DNA of 64,000 nt from Linnemannia schmuckeri (GCA_029449235.1 JANATG010000006.1:1116001-1180000); one strand, 5' to 3'; shown: positions 1-14,100, counted from the stretch's first letter. Numbers and translations: made by a program. The notes: generated by a model from the sequence alone, not told the origin.

Positions 1-3000
1 TGCTGGTTGTGCGAGAGACAGGCTTGGCCGACTGCGCTCGGGTAAATTTGGAAGCGGCCAATGCAGCGTCAGCAGCAGCCTTTGCTCGCGCGCGTGGACC
101 CAGCGGTACCTCGGCTGTTGCATCTCCAGAAGCTGTACTGGATGAGGATGTTGCAGCGAACGTCGAGAGATGTCCAGTTTTTGAGCGAGTCTCAGAGGAA
201 GGCACATGTTGAGGTGGCACCGACCCAGCCTGTCGTTTCCGACTAAATGGCTGAGACACGGCGGACGGGAGGTCGTTGAGGGCTGCCTTCCTCTTATGAC
301 TCCCCGTAGCAGCAGCTGGGGTATGGTCTCTGCGTGTAGCCACTGGGTGTGAAGGTGCTTCCTCGACAAGCTTCCTGGTTACCGATGCTACAGAAATTGA
401 CGACGCGGATGTCTCAGACGAGGGCGTTGGCGATCCGGAGTCCGAACGGACGACAGGCATCTCCTCGTTTAGTCCTTTCACCATCTCCATTCTGGTACTG
501 GTCGCCTCGGCACTGCTGTCCAGTCCCAGGTCCATCGAGCTCTGGTAGGGACTCTCGCCGTGCATCTCCCAAACTTGTTTCCGAAGCGACTCGACATTCT
601 CCTTGTTACCCAGCTTCTCCTCCAACTCGATCGCCCTGAACATCAACCGCTGGTTCTCAATCCGGAGCTCATTGTTCTCCTGTTTGATCTTGACATGGTA
701 CTGGAGCTTCTGCTTAGGGTTCTGGTGCTTCATAATGTTCTCGTTGACCAAGCCCAAATCACGGACCTGCTCCATCAGCTTGCCGTTCTCCGTCGCCAGA
801 CCCTCAAACAGAGCTCGTGTTTTGTCGCGCCTCTCAACCTGTTGTTGAACCAATGTCTGCTGTTCCTCCTTCATCTTCATCAATAGCTGACGTTGGGCCA
901 ACAGCTGCTCCTCCTTCAGCTTGCGCTTGGTTTCCTGGATAAGTAGTTCCTTCTCATTACCTTCCTGCTCCTCCAGCAATGCCTTGCCTTCCAGCAGAGT
1001 TGTCTCCAGACGCTCAACCTTGACGCGCTCCTGAGTCAGTTCTTCCTCCAGCGCATTCATTCGTTCTTTGTTGTAGACTGCCTGCTCCTCCAATTGCTGC
1101 AGTTGTGCTGTCTTTTGTTGAATCGTTTCGAGCGCCTGCTCGACTTCACGCTCAGCAATTTGTCGCTGGACTTCGACATCCTGCAGCCGCTTCTCCATCT
1201 CCTCGGCAATCTTCAAGGTGCTCGCTTTGGACTCATTCAACAGCTGCTCGTTCATCTCCTGCGCCAGGGCAACGTTCGCCTCCAGCTGTACAGTACGCGT
1301 CTGGGCCCGGACAAGTTCCTCGCGGGCTTTCTCAAGCTCCATAGTGCGTTTCAGCTCACGCTCGTGGAAACCCTGCTGTTGGCGCTCAGTGATGGCAGGT
1401 CCCAAGTCTGCAAACTGGGCTCGCAACTCCCGGAACTTGCGCTTGTATTCCTCATTAAGCATGTTTTCGTTGGTCTTGACAGCAAGATCGTTCCTGGCCT
1501 TGCTCAGTTGATATTCGAGCTCGTCCTGAACCGTCCTGTACTCCATCTCTAACGTTCTGTTGCTGTCCCGCGCTTGTTCCAGCTTCTGTTCTGCCTCTCC
1601 GACCTTGCGGGCCATCTCCGAAACCTTATCCCTAAGCTCGGTCCGTGTGGTCTCCAGACGCTCCTTCTCCCACAGCTCCTGCTTCAATTCCAGCGAGACC
1701 TTACTCAGTTCTTGCTTCTGCTCCTCCAGAGTGGTTTCCAATGCGAGGTTCTTTGATGTGATTGTCTCGATCTGGGACATAAGGCGAGTCTTTTCTTGTT
1801 GGAGTTCCAGTGAGGCCTTGTTCAGCGCCTGCTTCTTCTCTTCCAAAGCGGCCTCTAGAGCAAGGTTCTTGGAGGACATCGACTCGCCTTCGGATGACAA
1901 TGATTCGACTTGGGACGTAAGGCGGCTCTTCTCCTGCTCGAGCTCCTGAGACATCTTGCTCAGCGCTTGCTTCTGCTCTTCCAGAGTGGCCTCCATCTCC
2001 AGGCACTTGGATGACATTGACTCGACCTCGGCTGTGAGGCGACCGTTCTCCTGCTTCAATTCGTTTGATTTCTGGTACAGGGTGGCGTAGAGTTCCTTAG
2101 TGTCTTTCATCTCCTCAATCACATTCTGCTTGCCCTCCAGTGCCTCCTCGCCTGACTTGACAGCTTCGGCAAGTGAATCTTGCAGTTCGCGTAGCTGTTG
2201 ATCCCGCTTCTGGGCATCGGCTGTGAACTCCTTCAACCTCTTCTGGTGAGCTTCGATGAGGGACTGACTTTCCAATTGCATCTGTGCACGGTGCTCCTCA
2301 AGTTCTTGTCTGTGTTTCAGTTCCAACGCCTTGATCTGCTCCTCCAATTGTTGCTCGCGCTCCTGCAGGGTCTTGTTCGCCTCCTGTATCGACGAGTCCA
2401 TTGCTTCCTTGGCAGCTTGGAACTCTGCCTCCAGAGTTGTGAACTTGTCATGAGCGGATTTGAGTTCAACTTCCAAAGCGGCCTTCAGCTCCTGCTCAGC
2501 CTATGATAGATGGAAAAGCACACCGTTAGACACCACAATATCTCACAAGTTCAAAAGTGGTCAAAGCATTAACGGAGTATCATATACCTTCAAGGCGGCC
2601 TCATGCTGCTGCAGTTGCTTTTGCTCCTTTTCTTTGTGTTCTTTGGAAGCGTCAGAGCTGGCAGCGCGAAGATCAGCAAGTTCCTGCTCCAAGATCGTCA
2701 GCATATCCTCCAGCTTCGACTTGCTAGCACCAAGGGCCTCATGGTTCACCAGCAGAGTTTGATGCTCCTTCTCCAACTGTGATCTCGTGCTGGTGGCCTC
2801 AACCTTCTGTTGTTCGAGGAGTTTCTCGATATCGTCCCTGGCCTTTGACAGCTCGGCCTTGGTTTCATCCCACTTTGACTCCTCCTGGAACTCGTTGATC
2901 CGCTTCATGTTATACTCGACTTGATGATCGTACTCCTTCTGGTTCTCCAATAGACGCTGTCGAGTGTCGTCCAGTTCCTTGTTGACTGCCTTGTACTGCT

Positions 3001-6000
3001 GCTCAACATCGCGAAGGGTCTCTTGGAGTCGATCGCGCTCCTCCTCCACCAGGATCGAGGCTACTCGCATCTTCTCCATCAGGTCGACCTGCTCCTGCAT
3101 CTCCTTGTTGAGGCTGGACACCTTAGCGGTCGCTTCCTGCTCCATTGACGCCAGGGCATGTCGACTGCTCTGTAGATCGCGACCCAGTTGCTCTGCCTGA
3201 TTCGTAGCCTGTTCCAGACACTTCTCCATGGTGATCAGTTGGAATTGTGCATCAGAGTAATCCTTCTCGAGAACTCCCTTTTCATCGACCAGTACGGAGT
3301 TCTCATCCTTGAGGCGGTCAACATCCCGCTTCAACAGCGTCATCTCCACGGAATCATCACTGTGCATAGCTGAATGGGCCGAGAGACTGTCCGAAAGATT
3401 CACGCCCAAAGCCGGGGCGCCAGAGGGCTTGCTCATTGGGGTAGTATTTCCAGACAAAGGCGAGCCGACAACACTGCGATCATCGCCATCCAACAACAAG
3501 GGATCAGGCTTGCCGAGGTTACCCGAGAGTCGTCGGTACTCAGCCTTCCTGTTCTTATTAACCCTCTGGAGCAAAGATTTCATGTCGCTCGAGAATCTTC
3601 TATCAGCGTCGCGGACCTTGGGCGGGGATTCCTGCATAAGATCGTCAATGCCTTCGATCCTGACAAAGTCAATATCTTCGTTCTCAGTCTTGGGAGTGGC
3701 GCTTCCCAGTTTGGCCCGGAGAATTTCATTCTCATGCTCAAGCTCAAGAATCTTGCCGGACAGGTTGTAGAGGTATTCCTTGTCCTTCTTCTGCTTCTCC
3801 TCGAAATCTTCCAGACCAGACTGATATCTCTCGAGCTTGGCCAGCATTTCTGTAAAATTGATAGATGACATTATGTGAGCTTACTTATCATTGAAGAGAA
3901 GTCTGGCGGAACCAAGGTCTGTGGCATAGTGTTTTACAAACAAACAAAAGTAGTTACCTCGAAGACTCAGGTTTTCAGCCTTGACCTTCAGTACCTCTAT
4001 AGTCATAGGAGGTTGAGGCTTGTTAAACACTATACAGCCAGTTGAGATAGAAATCCACTCGAAGTTGTTCAAAAGCCTACCTGGGTGAAAGTCCAGTTGC
4101 TTTCGCAGCTGTGCCACTTCTTCCTGGAGCGCCCCTTTCTCTGCTTCCATGGCCGCACTAGTCACACCCTTGCGATATGAGACTAAGGCACTCTCCTTGA
4201 ACTTGATGATCAATTGAGCGGACTGAATCTGCTTCTCTCTGGCCTTGCAGGCATCGTCCAGCATAAAGCCCTTTTGTGCCATCGCCACATGCTCCTCCTG
4301 CTCGGCTCTAAGTTTTGCGAGCGTCTCCACAAGCAGTCTGTTGGCCATGCTAGTGTCTAAATCTGAAGAACGAGGTCATAATGTTGTCAAAATCGGACAC
4401 ACTTTCAATTTTAGCTGGCTGCAGAATCTTTAACGCCAAACAATACTAAATCATCACTTACTGTTGCCGCCCGCGGCTTGTTTCAATCCCAGCTCAGTCT
4501 TCAGTCTTTGAATCTCTGCCCTCAGTTCGTTCACATTCCCTTGGATATCCTCGTTCACAACAGCCTAATAGATTCGATCGAAAGAGGCAATTAGTAAGCG
4601 TGAAAATGTACTCCAAAGTATCATTGTACGCCGACAATTTGACTTATTCGTACCTTGTTCCTGATCATCTTTGCACGCTGGGCAAAACGCAGTGTGCTCA
4701 GACTCTCCTGGTAGCAGAGTGCTGATGGCGAGACATTGGCGACGATAAAGGTGTTCGAGTTTCCTCCAAGCGAATCCTTCAACAAAAATGTCAACCGGCT
4801 ATCACGGTAATGCTAAACGAGAGACGTGTGAAGTTAGGATACGACCAGCTTCCTTGCCCAGATTTTGAAGTTATCGAAGTGTTCCATATGTGTCGAAGCA
4901 ACATACCACATGGCGAGAATGGCCTCCGGCAATCTCACCGAGCGCATTGATGACCGAACCGAGACAAAGTAGGCTCTTGTTGATGTTTCCAGCTTCCTTT
5001 AGTCGAAGGCCTTCAGTGTTAGCCTGTTTCTGTCTCTCTGAACCTGCTAAGTCCACGAGATTGAATCGCGATTCTCGAATGTGGTTGATGCCGTCGACGA
5101 GTGCCATGGACTGAATAGTAAGCGTCAGGACTGTATGCGAACGGCTAGATTCGCGGTTCATGGCGGTAGCGCTGATGTGTCGGTTGGCGGCGCCTTGTTC
5201 AAACAGCTACAGCGGAATCAATGATGACACACGTTAGACCCTGAGCTTGAGACGTTGGTTTGACTGCACACGAGGGCACGAATATAAATCCAGTATTTAC
5301 TTTGTACGCGTCTTCAGGATTGTGAATGGATTCTTCAGTTACTCCGTCGACATATACGCCACGTTTGATATCCTCTCGTGTTGCTCGGGCAGTTGTCGAG
5401 TTGTCGAGCAGGTCGTATATCATCTCATTGTAGCTAATGTAAGACAAAACATGCCAAAAGATCAGTTCAGCGCCTCTGTTTTCACAATATGCCTCCATGT
5501 TATGAATGAACCTTCGTCATGATAACGATCTTGTACGTACATCTCAATGTATGAGGCTTTACATAGATATTTGACCGAGCTGACCATTTGTTCCTCTTTA
5601 GCGATCAAATCGAAGACTATGATATGCAGCGACAAATGATAGGATAAGTAACCATGCGCCTTCGCTCAGCTCTTCGTCAAAGTATGCAACATCCATCGTC
5701 GTACAGTGAACAGGGGGTACATACGATACTCCAAGCACCGGGGAATAATGCCTCGGTGCTCATGATTTCCAAGGCTCGTCATGTTGGATGGTCCTTGCAT
5801 GGTATATGTTTTGCCGCTTCCAGTCTGTCCATATGCGAAAATGGTCTATCATCGAATTGAAATATATATGCAACGTTGTCAGCGACATGGTTCCTGTTTA
5901 CTGGAGTCAATGCAGAGTGATTATTTCCACAAACGAGATGCTATGTCCATACTCCGTTGTAGCCCTTGACACACTGCTCCACGATAGTCTTTCCTACGTC

Positions 6001-6731
6001 ACTGTACAATGTGAAAATTATCCAGCACGCTGTGTATGTTAGTATCTTCAAGCTGGTTCTCAAGCTACTCCACAACAAGCCTGAACAAAGAAAATTCACT
6101 TTTCACACTGCGGACAAATTTAGCTGCCCGTACCGGAAGACCTGCTCCTGAGAAGTAGATTCGCCTCCTACACAATCATACGTAAAAGTGTCGCTTTTCG
6201 TCCCTGCGCCAATGACAACATGGCTATTTGTTTAAAATGAAAATGAGTTGTTTATTAATCAGAAAGTATGGTTTGCATAGCATACTAACGACTATTGTGA
6301 TAGAAAACGAGTGCGTTGAGTGAAAGTCTTTCTTACTTGGGCTGGAGTACTGAAACAGTGGCGTTTCCATGGGCTCCTTGGCTACTGCTAGAATAAGAGT
6401 CGGAGGCCAGTTCACGTTCGTTTGGAGGTCGCACTCTCACATATACTTTGACGTGCTCCGAGACGCCTGTCCATAAACTGAATGGGGTGATGTCCAAGAA
6501 AAATAAGGGCGGCTTAGTTAATGATCTCTAAGGACTAAAGGCTCTTGGGTTTCCAGAGGAGAAATGGACAACTACTCTTGCAGATGTCAAAACAATCGGC
6601 ATGCGGACTTACCCTTTATTATGAATGTCGAAAATAAACAGGAGAGCATAAGTAATAAAGAAAAGGAAAGGCGAAGGGTTAGAGAAAGGCGATGATGCTT
6701 GTGGTGTTAAAGTTGCTGTAGTGAGACTCAT
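1..6731 (-). CDS. Kinesin-12 (KIF15-like) motor protein, C-terminus beyond left edge
   Basis: This is a plus-end microtubule motor with an N-terminal motor domain and a very long coiled-coil tail, roughly 1,800 residues inside the window. Reading the minus strand, the motor starts with VKVYVRVRPPNEREL (6337-6477). The P-loop GQTGSGKT lies near 5810-5830, switch I NRESSRSH near 5140-5160 and switch II LVDLAGSE near 5035. The AGNINKSLLCLG stretch near 4980 resembles KIF15. The motor is cut by many short introns. Exon pairs 6613-6731/6337-6477, 6134-6223 and the following 'DVGKTIVEQC' exon join with matching phase. The tail from about 4350 to 550 is almost continuous heptad sequence, with one intron near 2503-2586. 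After 550 it becomes Ser/Pro/Ala-rich and is still open at base 1. The first exon (MSLTTATLTPQ) is chosen by phase match and is the weakest part. Kinesin-12 assignment is from motif resemblance. Confidence 0.87.
1690..2070 (-). repeat. Tandem coiled-coil repeat inside the kinesin tail
   Basis: The tail contains about three imperfect copies of a roughly 39-46 residue unit beginning LEEQKQALSK, LEEKKQALNK and LEEQKQELSK. Each is followed by a QEKxRLxSQ segment and then SSKxLxxE. The DNA shows the same repetition (for example tcttccagagtggcc). It looks like recent internal duplication that lengthened the coiled coil while keeping heptad phase. Confidence 0.7.
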
Positions 6732-7083
6732 TTGGTCGGTGCGAAAGAGTGCTGTGTACCTGGTGCCGGTATTGGCAGCATCACGCAATGGGCTGAAAGT
6801 TAAATAATAAAGAGTTGATGGAAGATAACTGTACAAGAGTGGTATGCCGAAAAAAAGAGAGAGAGAGTGTGTGTGTGAGTGTGTGTGTGTGTGTCGTAAC
6901 GAGGATGTTGGTCGTGTGGGTTGAAGGTATCTGATGGAAAAGTGTGCGAAGCAAGAGAGCGAGAAGGAATCAACCCGAAGTACTCATCAAGGCGAGAAAA
7001 ACAAAACAAGAGTCGCGATCTTTTAAAAAGTGGCTTTGGTGGCAAAATAAATGAAAATTAAGCGCGTCGAAGTGGTTTATTAT
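6732..7083. other. Kinesin upstream / regulator downstream spacer with GA/GT microsatellite
   Basis: This spacer lies between the kinesin start and the stop of the Zn2Cys6 gene, both on the minus strand. It should hold the 3' UTR of the latter and the promoter of the former. A GA tract running into a GT tract lies at about 6857-6894. No coding signal was seen. Confidence 0.5.
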
Positions 7084-10000
7084 CTAACTAAAGATGTGAG
7101 GATAGGAGGAAGGGGCGTTGTGATTATTATGGAAGTGGTTGCGGTGATTATGGCTATGACTATGTGGCTGCGGATGCGGTTGCTGGTGTGGATACTGTTG
7201 GTGCGGGTGTTGAGCCATACTGAGGCCGGAATGGGAAATATTTGGATGGTTGGGTTGGGTATCGCTGGCGAGCGTCTGATCCAGCAGCGCCTGGATGTGG
7301 TCAGTGCTCAAGTTGTCATCCGCCTCTCCTGCCAACTTTTCACGCGAGTCTGGCTTCATGGGCGCAGGAATGCCTCCTAGTGATATTGGTCGATGCTGTT
7401 GCTCTGCCGATTGTTGTAAATGATGCTGCGCGCCGAGGGTCCCGTACAAGTCACCTGGGTTGGCGGAAGGGCTCATCACATCAAATGTTCCAGAAGGTAT
7501 CGTTGGGCCTCCCAAAAGCACACTCTGCTCCAAAGCACGAGGGTCTGAATTCGTCATTCCATTGGATCCCATAAAATCGCCCCAGAAGGACGGAGTGAGC
7601 ACATCAAACGTTGGTACAGGTTGGGTCGCTGAACCGTCAAAAAGTCCCTGGGAGCGATCCATCTGATCCTGCTGTCCTTGGGCAACCTGCTGTTGCTGCC
7701 GTTGCTGCAAGAATAACTGCTGTTGCTGCAGGTGTTGCTGATGCAGCTGGTGTTTGTGCTGCTGCAGTTGTAACTGGTACTCCTCATGTTGTTGACGCTC
7801 TTGCTGGTTGTGCTGATCCTGCTCCTGTTGTTGTTGTTGCTGTTGCGAATGGAAGCCTTGGAAGACATCGTCCGTGGGGTCCGAAAGATGAACGGGCTGT
7901 GGGATCGCGCTGCTACCGGGAGGTTGGCTGAGAATGGCGGACGATGTTTGGTACTGGCTGAGACTCTCCATCACTGCAGGTCCTCCGAAGGGACTCACAT
8001 ACTGGGAGACCTTTTGCACCTTGCCCGGATTCTGGTACATCTCTGAACTCTCTTGTGGCCCAGTGGTCATAGGATCCGAGGTCGACATAAACCCATTGTG
8101 ATTCTCCTGCGTAAATGGCGTGAAGAGACTTGTGCCGAAACGATGAGGTCCTTCGTGCGACATGTGACTGTGCCGTTTCCTGTGTCCGCCAGAGCTGCTC
8201 CTTGATCCTTTAGATGATTGTGATGAGGGTGAATAGGCCTTGGTCCTTGCACGCTCCTCTCGACCAATCTTGACCAAGCGGCTCAAATTCCTAGTGTCCC
8301 CACCAGCTGGGAGGGGTCGCCGAGACTCTTGGCCGTCAATCGAGGACCGTCGCAGGGCAATCTTGTTCCTCTTGGCGATCGCCATGCTCTTGATGGCCGA
8401 TGCACAGATGTGCACGGTCGACTCGCTCACTCCACTAACACTGTGCATGAACTCGTCAAAAAAGGACATGACACAATTGAACATGTCCTTGTCGATAATC
8501 ACTTGAGGCGACGAATAAAACTCCCGGAAGAATCGCATCAAAAAGTCAAAGTCGTCTTGCGCACCTAATCGAATCTTGGGATCGGGCGACTTGATACACA
8601 TGGCCAGAATCCTAATCGCGTTCGCCATTGCACATTCTCCGATTCCTGTAATCTGGTATGCCTTGGTATATGTTTTGACGAGAGTCTTGGCAATCGACGT
8701 GATCTTTGAAGCTGCCTTCATGCAAATGTCCAGAGACCGAGAAGCTGCACGTTTGGATGGATCCAATGATGACGACATGAACGGCTTGTGAAGCAAGATA
8801 AGTGTCGACTCGTAGAGCATCTGAGCGATACCTAATGCGAATGAAACGATATAGGTATTAATAACAATATGTCAGTTGTCTTCAAGCTTGACACCTAAAA
8901 TAGCCTGCTAGATAACTTACCAGCGCGGGCGTTGTATTTCGCTAATGGATCACGCGGGTCCAACTCGAAGCTAAATCGAAGCGCTGCTGGTAACTGGAGC
9001 TGCCACTGGATCAACTGTTGTTCGTAGCTCTTGGGTAAACTTCCTGGCCCTGAGGCCATCTCGTGAATGTCCTCAGCATTGAAGACAAACTGCTTAACGT
9101 TCCTGAAAATCCGCCAGAGCTTGCATAGATGGAGCAAGTAAAGGGTGTTGGAGTACTCAAACTCGCCCTCGGACGCATTCGGATCCACCAGGGGTACGTC
9201 GATTTCGCTGTTGTCGATCAAAGGCCGCCGTCCTGTCACACTTGCGGCTGAGCTGTCCAGTGCATAGATACACCAAAACACCCTCTTCCTCGTTTCTTGA
9301 ACTTGTTTGTCGGGGATCCAGCGATCGCATTTCCTGTGTAGTCCCAGGTCCGTGGCCATCAGAATAGCCTGCTGGATAAAGTGGTGTCCTAGTCCTGCAA
9401 TCTTGGGGTACCGTGATAACATCATGAGTCCCTGAACTGTAGATACTCTAGGAATTCCAAGACAATAGTCCAGTACCATTCTTGCTCTCTCAAAAAATGG
9501 TGTCCCCATCGACTTGCTATCTCCGACCATAGAATAGCATGATGGGTGGGTGCAATCTCCAGTAACGGCCGCCGCCATGAAAACACTGTTCAAAAGGAAG
9601 ATACTCTGGGGCTCATGACGGTCCTCGAGAGCCTGCAAGAGGGCAGCCTTTTGGATCATTGGCATAAACACATAATAATGCTACAAATGACATAATGCAG
9701 ATGTTTTGACCATTAGTGCAAAGTACAGTATACAAATAGGCCTTCATAGAAAACCAGAAAATTCCTTACCGAATAGTAAATGTCGAAGAGAGTGTCGATT
9801 ACATCCAGAGGTGGCATGATGAGCGCTTCTGGTGGAATATCAATATCGGGAGCCTCATGGACGTCAAAGGAGATCTCCTCGTCCCAAAACTTCTCCGTGT
9901 CCGTCTGTGTGAACAGCATGGTGCCTTTCCCGAAGTAGAACGAGGCGTCGAAAAGTCGCAGTTTGTCCATGGTTGCTGCTAGTTCGCCAAGGTCGCTGCC

Positions 10001-11186
10001 ATCATCACTTTCGCTTTCATCCAGTGGAAAACTATCGGGCGAGGTGAAGGCAGGTGCAATTGGTGAGGCCGAGGATTGAGAATGTGCCGCCTGCTAGATG
10101 AAATGTGATAAAAAAATAACAATGTTAATAATATTCCCATAATGTAAGTTAAAAAAAAAGTCTCTGATTGTCATAAAAAAAAACTGTACCTGCGATAGCT
10201 TGCTGCTGCCGATAGTTTCCTGTCGTGGCGATTGCTTGGGTTCCAGAACGTTGAGGTTGTTTGTTGATGCTCGAGAGCACAATGGTACGACTGGTGGGTC
10301 AGGAGTCTATTTGAGAAAATTGTCCATAACGAAGGCCTCCATGTCAGACAAAAACGGATACACCAATGAATCCATGTTGACAGAGTTATTATCCATATAC
10401 ATAGTTCCTGTCTACTTACCCTTGCTGAAGCAGAGCCCTGGTCCAAATTGGGTACGAACGAGAGCGCACTTTCCTTCGGAGAATCAATGTCTGCAAAGTC
10501 GCTGTCAGTCGATATGACTCCTCCCGGTGGTCCCTGTCGCTGAAAGCGGGTCGACGTCGCTTCCTTAGACTTTGTTGTTGCTGTTGCCTGATCAGAAGAT
10601 GAGCCTGACCCGAGATTTCCATGAATCAATTCCTGCACCTGTGATGCAGGTAAAACCTTATTCAGCAGCGATTCCATATGGCGGAGACGTTCCGAATACG
10701 CTGACTCGATGCTCTCCAAACGTGCCTCCAAGATCCCAACTTCAGTTTGTGCCTTCTTTCGCTTGGGTGGTGGGGGTTTGCCGAGTAGAGATGTACACTC
10801 CATGAGTCCTGCATGAATACATGGTCCACACGTCGGTTTCGCCTGATCACACTTTGTCTATATCCGCGGAAAAAAAGTGGCATCAAAGAGTCCCAGTGAG
10901 GAAAAAAACAACATGTCAGTTCTTTTTTGTTGTCCTTGCTGAAAGGCGTCTTCAGTGGGCTGTTGTGTCGTCCGATATGGAAATAAAATTAGTAGTCAAG
11001 TCCAGGGGGCTTGATACCCGGAGATGCAAATACCTTTCTCCTTCGACATTGATCGCACCCAAGGATGCCCGAAGACTTTTTCTTCTTGGGCTTCTGTGAG
11101 TCGGTCGAGATGCCCATTGTCGGGTTGTCCATTGTCGGGTTGTCCACTGTCGAGTTTTCTGCTGTCGGGGTATCTATGATCCTCAA
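7084..11186 (-). CDS. Zn2Cys6 (Gal4-type) fungal transcription factor with fungal_trans domain
   Basis: This is a nuclear DNA-binding regulator. Exon 1 (11034-11186) ends in GCDQCRRRK. Exon 2 (from 10857) continues TKCDQAKPTCGPC and then IHAGLMEC, giving the C-x2-C-x6-C-x6-C-x2-C-x7-C binuclear zinc cluster split by an intron, with a phase-0 join. A basic linker (KPPPPKRKK) and a short coiled-coil dimerisation segment (LEARLESIESAYSERL) follow. The middle homology region runs about 8900-9970, with signatures such as LLNSVFMAAA, QQAILMATDLGLHRK and TRKRVFWCIYALD. The C-terminal half has a helical part, a long Gln-rich tract (about 7680-7850) and a His/Gln/Asn-rich end (about 7090-7200), typical of activation regions. 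Several introns interrupt it. The target genes cannot be told; it resembles the general fungal_trans family rather than one named regulator. Confidence 0.9.
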
Positions 11187-14100
11187 TTATGTCCTCGAGG
11201 ACAAATTCAATTGAAATCCTACTACGGGAAAAAGAGTCCAGAAGATTGAGTTATCAGGTATTAAGTAGCAATTGAGGTACCCAAGAGCTTACTAAAGTGA
11301 CTCTTTGACCGAGTAGGGAGGTTGTATATATTTTACATCCTCATCGTCTGTTCGCTCTCCTCGCAGCGATTGTCCCTCCTGTTGTGCATTGAAGTCGGCT
11401 ATTGCTTCGCATGCCAAGGTGTCTTCCATCCTAAGGAGAATGCCTACCTGGGCTAAGTAGGCTGGCGTTATAAGCGTAAGGTTTCTGCGGGTAAACGTTT
11501 TCGAGTTGTTTTTTTTTTAATGTGAAAAGGTGACCAAAGCGTGGTGGAATGCAGGTTTGTATAGAAAAGAGTAGGATGAAGACATCACTTTTCGAATTAG
11601 TTTCCTTTTTGGACAGAACGGCCATTTTATTCAGTGGCTGCTGCGGTCCGCCTCAAGGACGGTTCGAATCCTGGCTTGGCCAATTTATTTATCTAATGGA
11701 CTAAAAACCTCCTCAATCTCCCTCGCCTGTCAATTGCTTCTCTCCCTTCCTTTCTACTTCTAATTGCATCGCAGAAAGCCCGTTTGCGAGTTTTGCTCGT
11801 CCTTCTTTTTTCGTTCACCATGACTATCTTTACCAGAGTTGTCTATTCGAGGAGCAGGAAGGATGAAGAATAGTGCAGGCTACCCGAGATTTTTTTGCCA
11901 TCTACGTTGACCGTTTTTTTAATTAATCCAAAATTATGGCACAGTTATCAGTGACAGGACGGATATCAAATCGAAATAGAGAGCAGGGAGTGATGGAGCC
12001 AAGATAAAAGTCGACCTACTGTCGATGATCTTTGAGTGAAAGAGGGGGTACCAATATCTGCGAGGTATCCCTCGTACCATGCATGAACCGCCTTCTTATT
12101 TTCAACAATGCCGTTGTTTCTCTTCCTTTTCCCTTGGTCAGCGGCGATGGTCTTGCCATCATTGTTCATCTGCTCCTGTTACTAGTACACGGCGGGAAAG
12201 AGAGACATTCCTTTATGGTTTTACCACATTTTTAAGTGACGCAGTATTGATACAAAATGAAAAAAAAAGAGAACAAGTATCAATTTGTCACTTTGAACAT
12301 AATCTTCTTCATTCGACTTGCCTTGAACGCGTCGCCTCTCTTGCGAACATAATGGCCTTTTGTGCACACCTGCCAAACCAGGTGAGCGCGCCGTAAGGTC
12401 TACGAGGCGGCTTGACAACCAAGAAGACAAAACGAAACTCAATTGCTCGCTTTGTATAGACTAGACGCCTCAAAAGTCAATTGATTTTCGAGTATCGGAT
12501 TAGATGAAATTGACGTCCGTCACAGGGTGAGCGTCAGCCTTGACGTTTTGCTGTGTGGCCGCGGCGTTTCTAAATACAGTAGGGTTTGGCACGTACAGTC
12601 TATTCTGCACTTGATTTTGGCCTGTTGGCCGTTTTTTCACAGTGTATTTTCAAAAAGCTGCATTGTTGTGCTTCTCAATTGGTGCGACAGTTCACCCCTT
12701 CTCTATCGCTCTCTCACGGACTTTTTTTTTGAGCGTGTGTGCGTGTGTGCGTGTGTGCATTTGCGGTGAAATGTTCTCAGGTTTTCTGTATCTTGAATGA
12801 ACCGGAGAAAGAAAAAAAGATTAGCAGGAACTCAGCAAGCGAGTGGCATATTGTTGGGTTTTTTGTGTCTCGGCATAACGCGCCATAGGTTGAACAAAAG
12901 GGAGAAAGGAATTGGTGGTTAGGCGTGATTGGTTTCCTCATAGAAAAGCCCTTTCTCTCCTTCTATTTCGAGGTATTTTGCAAGGAAGGCCAGCTGGACT
13001 TGCAAGTTTGTCGTGTTTGCTTTGCTAATTCGACTCTTCCCTTAAATATTTCCTTGATTTGTCGCCAAATGAGGGAACCAATGAGGATTTGATGTGTAAC
13101 ACCCCATTTGTTCAGCGGACAGGCTGGTTTGTGCGCCTTTGAAAACGAACAGCCTCTCTTTCTCCTTCTCTCCCCTTTACCAATGCAGGTTGCAGATGAT
13201 GTGTGTCAAGCGATACCTTTAATACTCATAAGAAGATGCCGATTTGTGTGAGACTTGTGCTGCAGAAACCATAGACATTTTTTTACGAGTTTACAGAGAT
13301 CGGGCGATCGAGCGTGTATGAGATATTGGATATGCAAGAGGATAGGCAGACAAAACAAACAGGAGACAAAAGAGGATACAGGAGAAGTAGGCAGGTAGGC
13401 AGGAGGGATGTAATACGATACGAAATGGCCCCACCTACCAGCTCGAAATTGATTCGAAGCGAGAGATAGCGGAGATGCGCAATTAAATACTCTCAGGGTT
13501 ATAAAAAAACGCTTGTGCATGTCATTGTCTCGATGAGTTGCGCACTGTCCAAAAATACTCCAGAAAAAATTATCGCACGTGCGCGTTCTTTAGCCTTCAT
13601 CTCCCTCCCCTCCCCCTTCTCTTTCTCTCTCCTTGTCTCAATCCTCTTTTCCCGATTTTGTCGAGATTTATTTTTACGTAAATCGCAAATCGTCCCATCC
13701 ATCTCTCTTCCTCGATCTCTGTCCCTTTCTTCACCCACTTACTCATTCACTTTCTCGATCTCCGTTTCCTCCTTCACCCTCTCTTTCTCTCTCTCTCTCT
13801 GATTCTCCCCGTTTTTCGTCCATGCTGAGTAAGAAGTCGCGATAGTTTTCATTTGAGACTTTTTGCGATTGCCATGCAGCAGCTTCTACGATCCCAAATC
13901 GAGTCAGTTTGATTTGCTCTATGTACAATCATTTCCATTTGCGCTTTCTCCTATTTCCTCTCTCTCTCCTTGACGAAGGAATCTGTATCTTGCATGAATT
14001 ATAAAGGAACGAGAATGAAAAACAATCCTGCCAGCTAAGATTATTTTCTTCCTTCTCGTTCTCAACCATATCCGTTTGGAAAGAACGCAAATCGGGCGGC

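Noticed and set aside
12000..12170. Minus-strand frame with GYLADIGTPSF as an exon
   Set aside because: Short, no phase-matched partner exon and no recognisable family.
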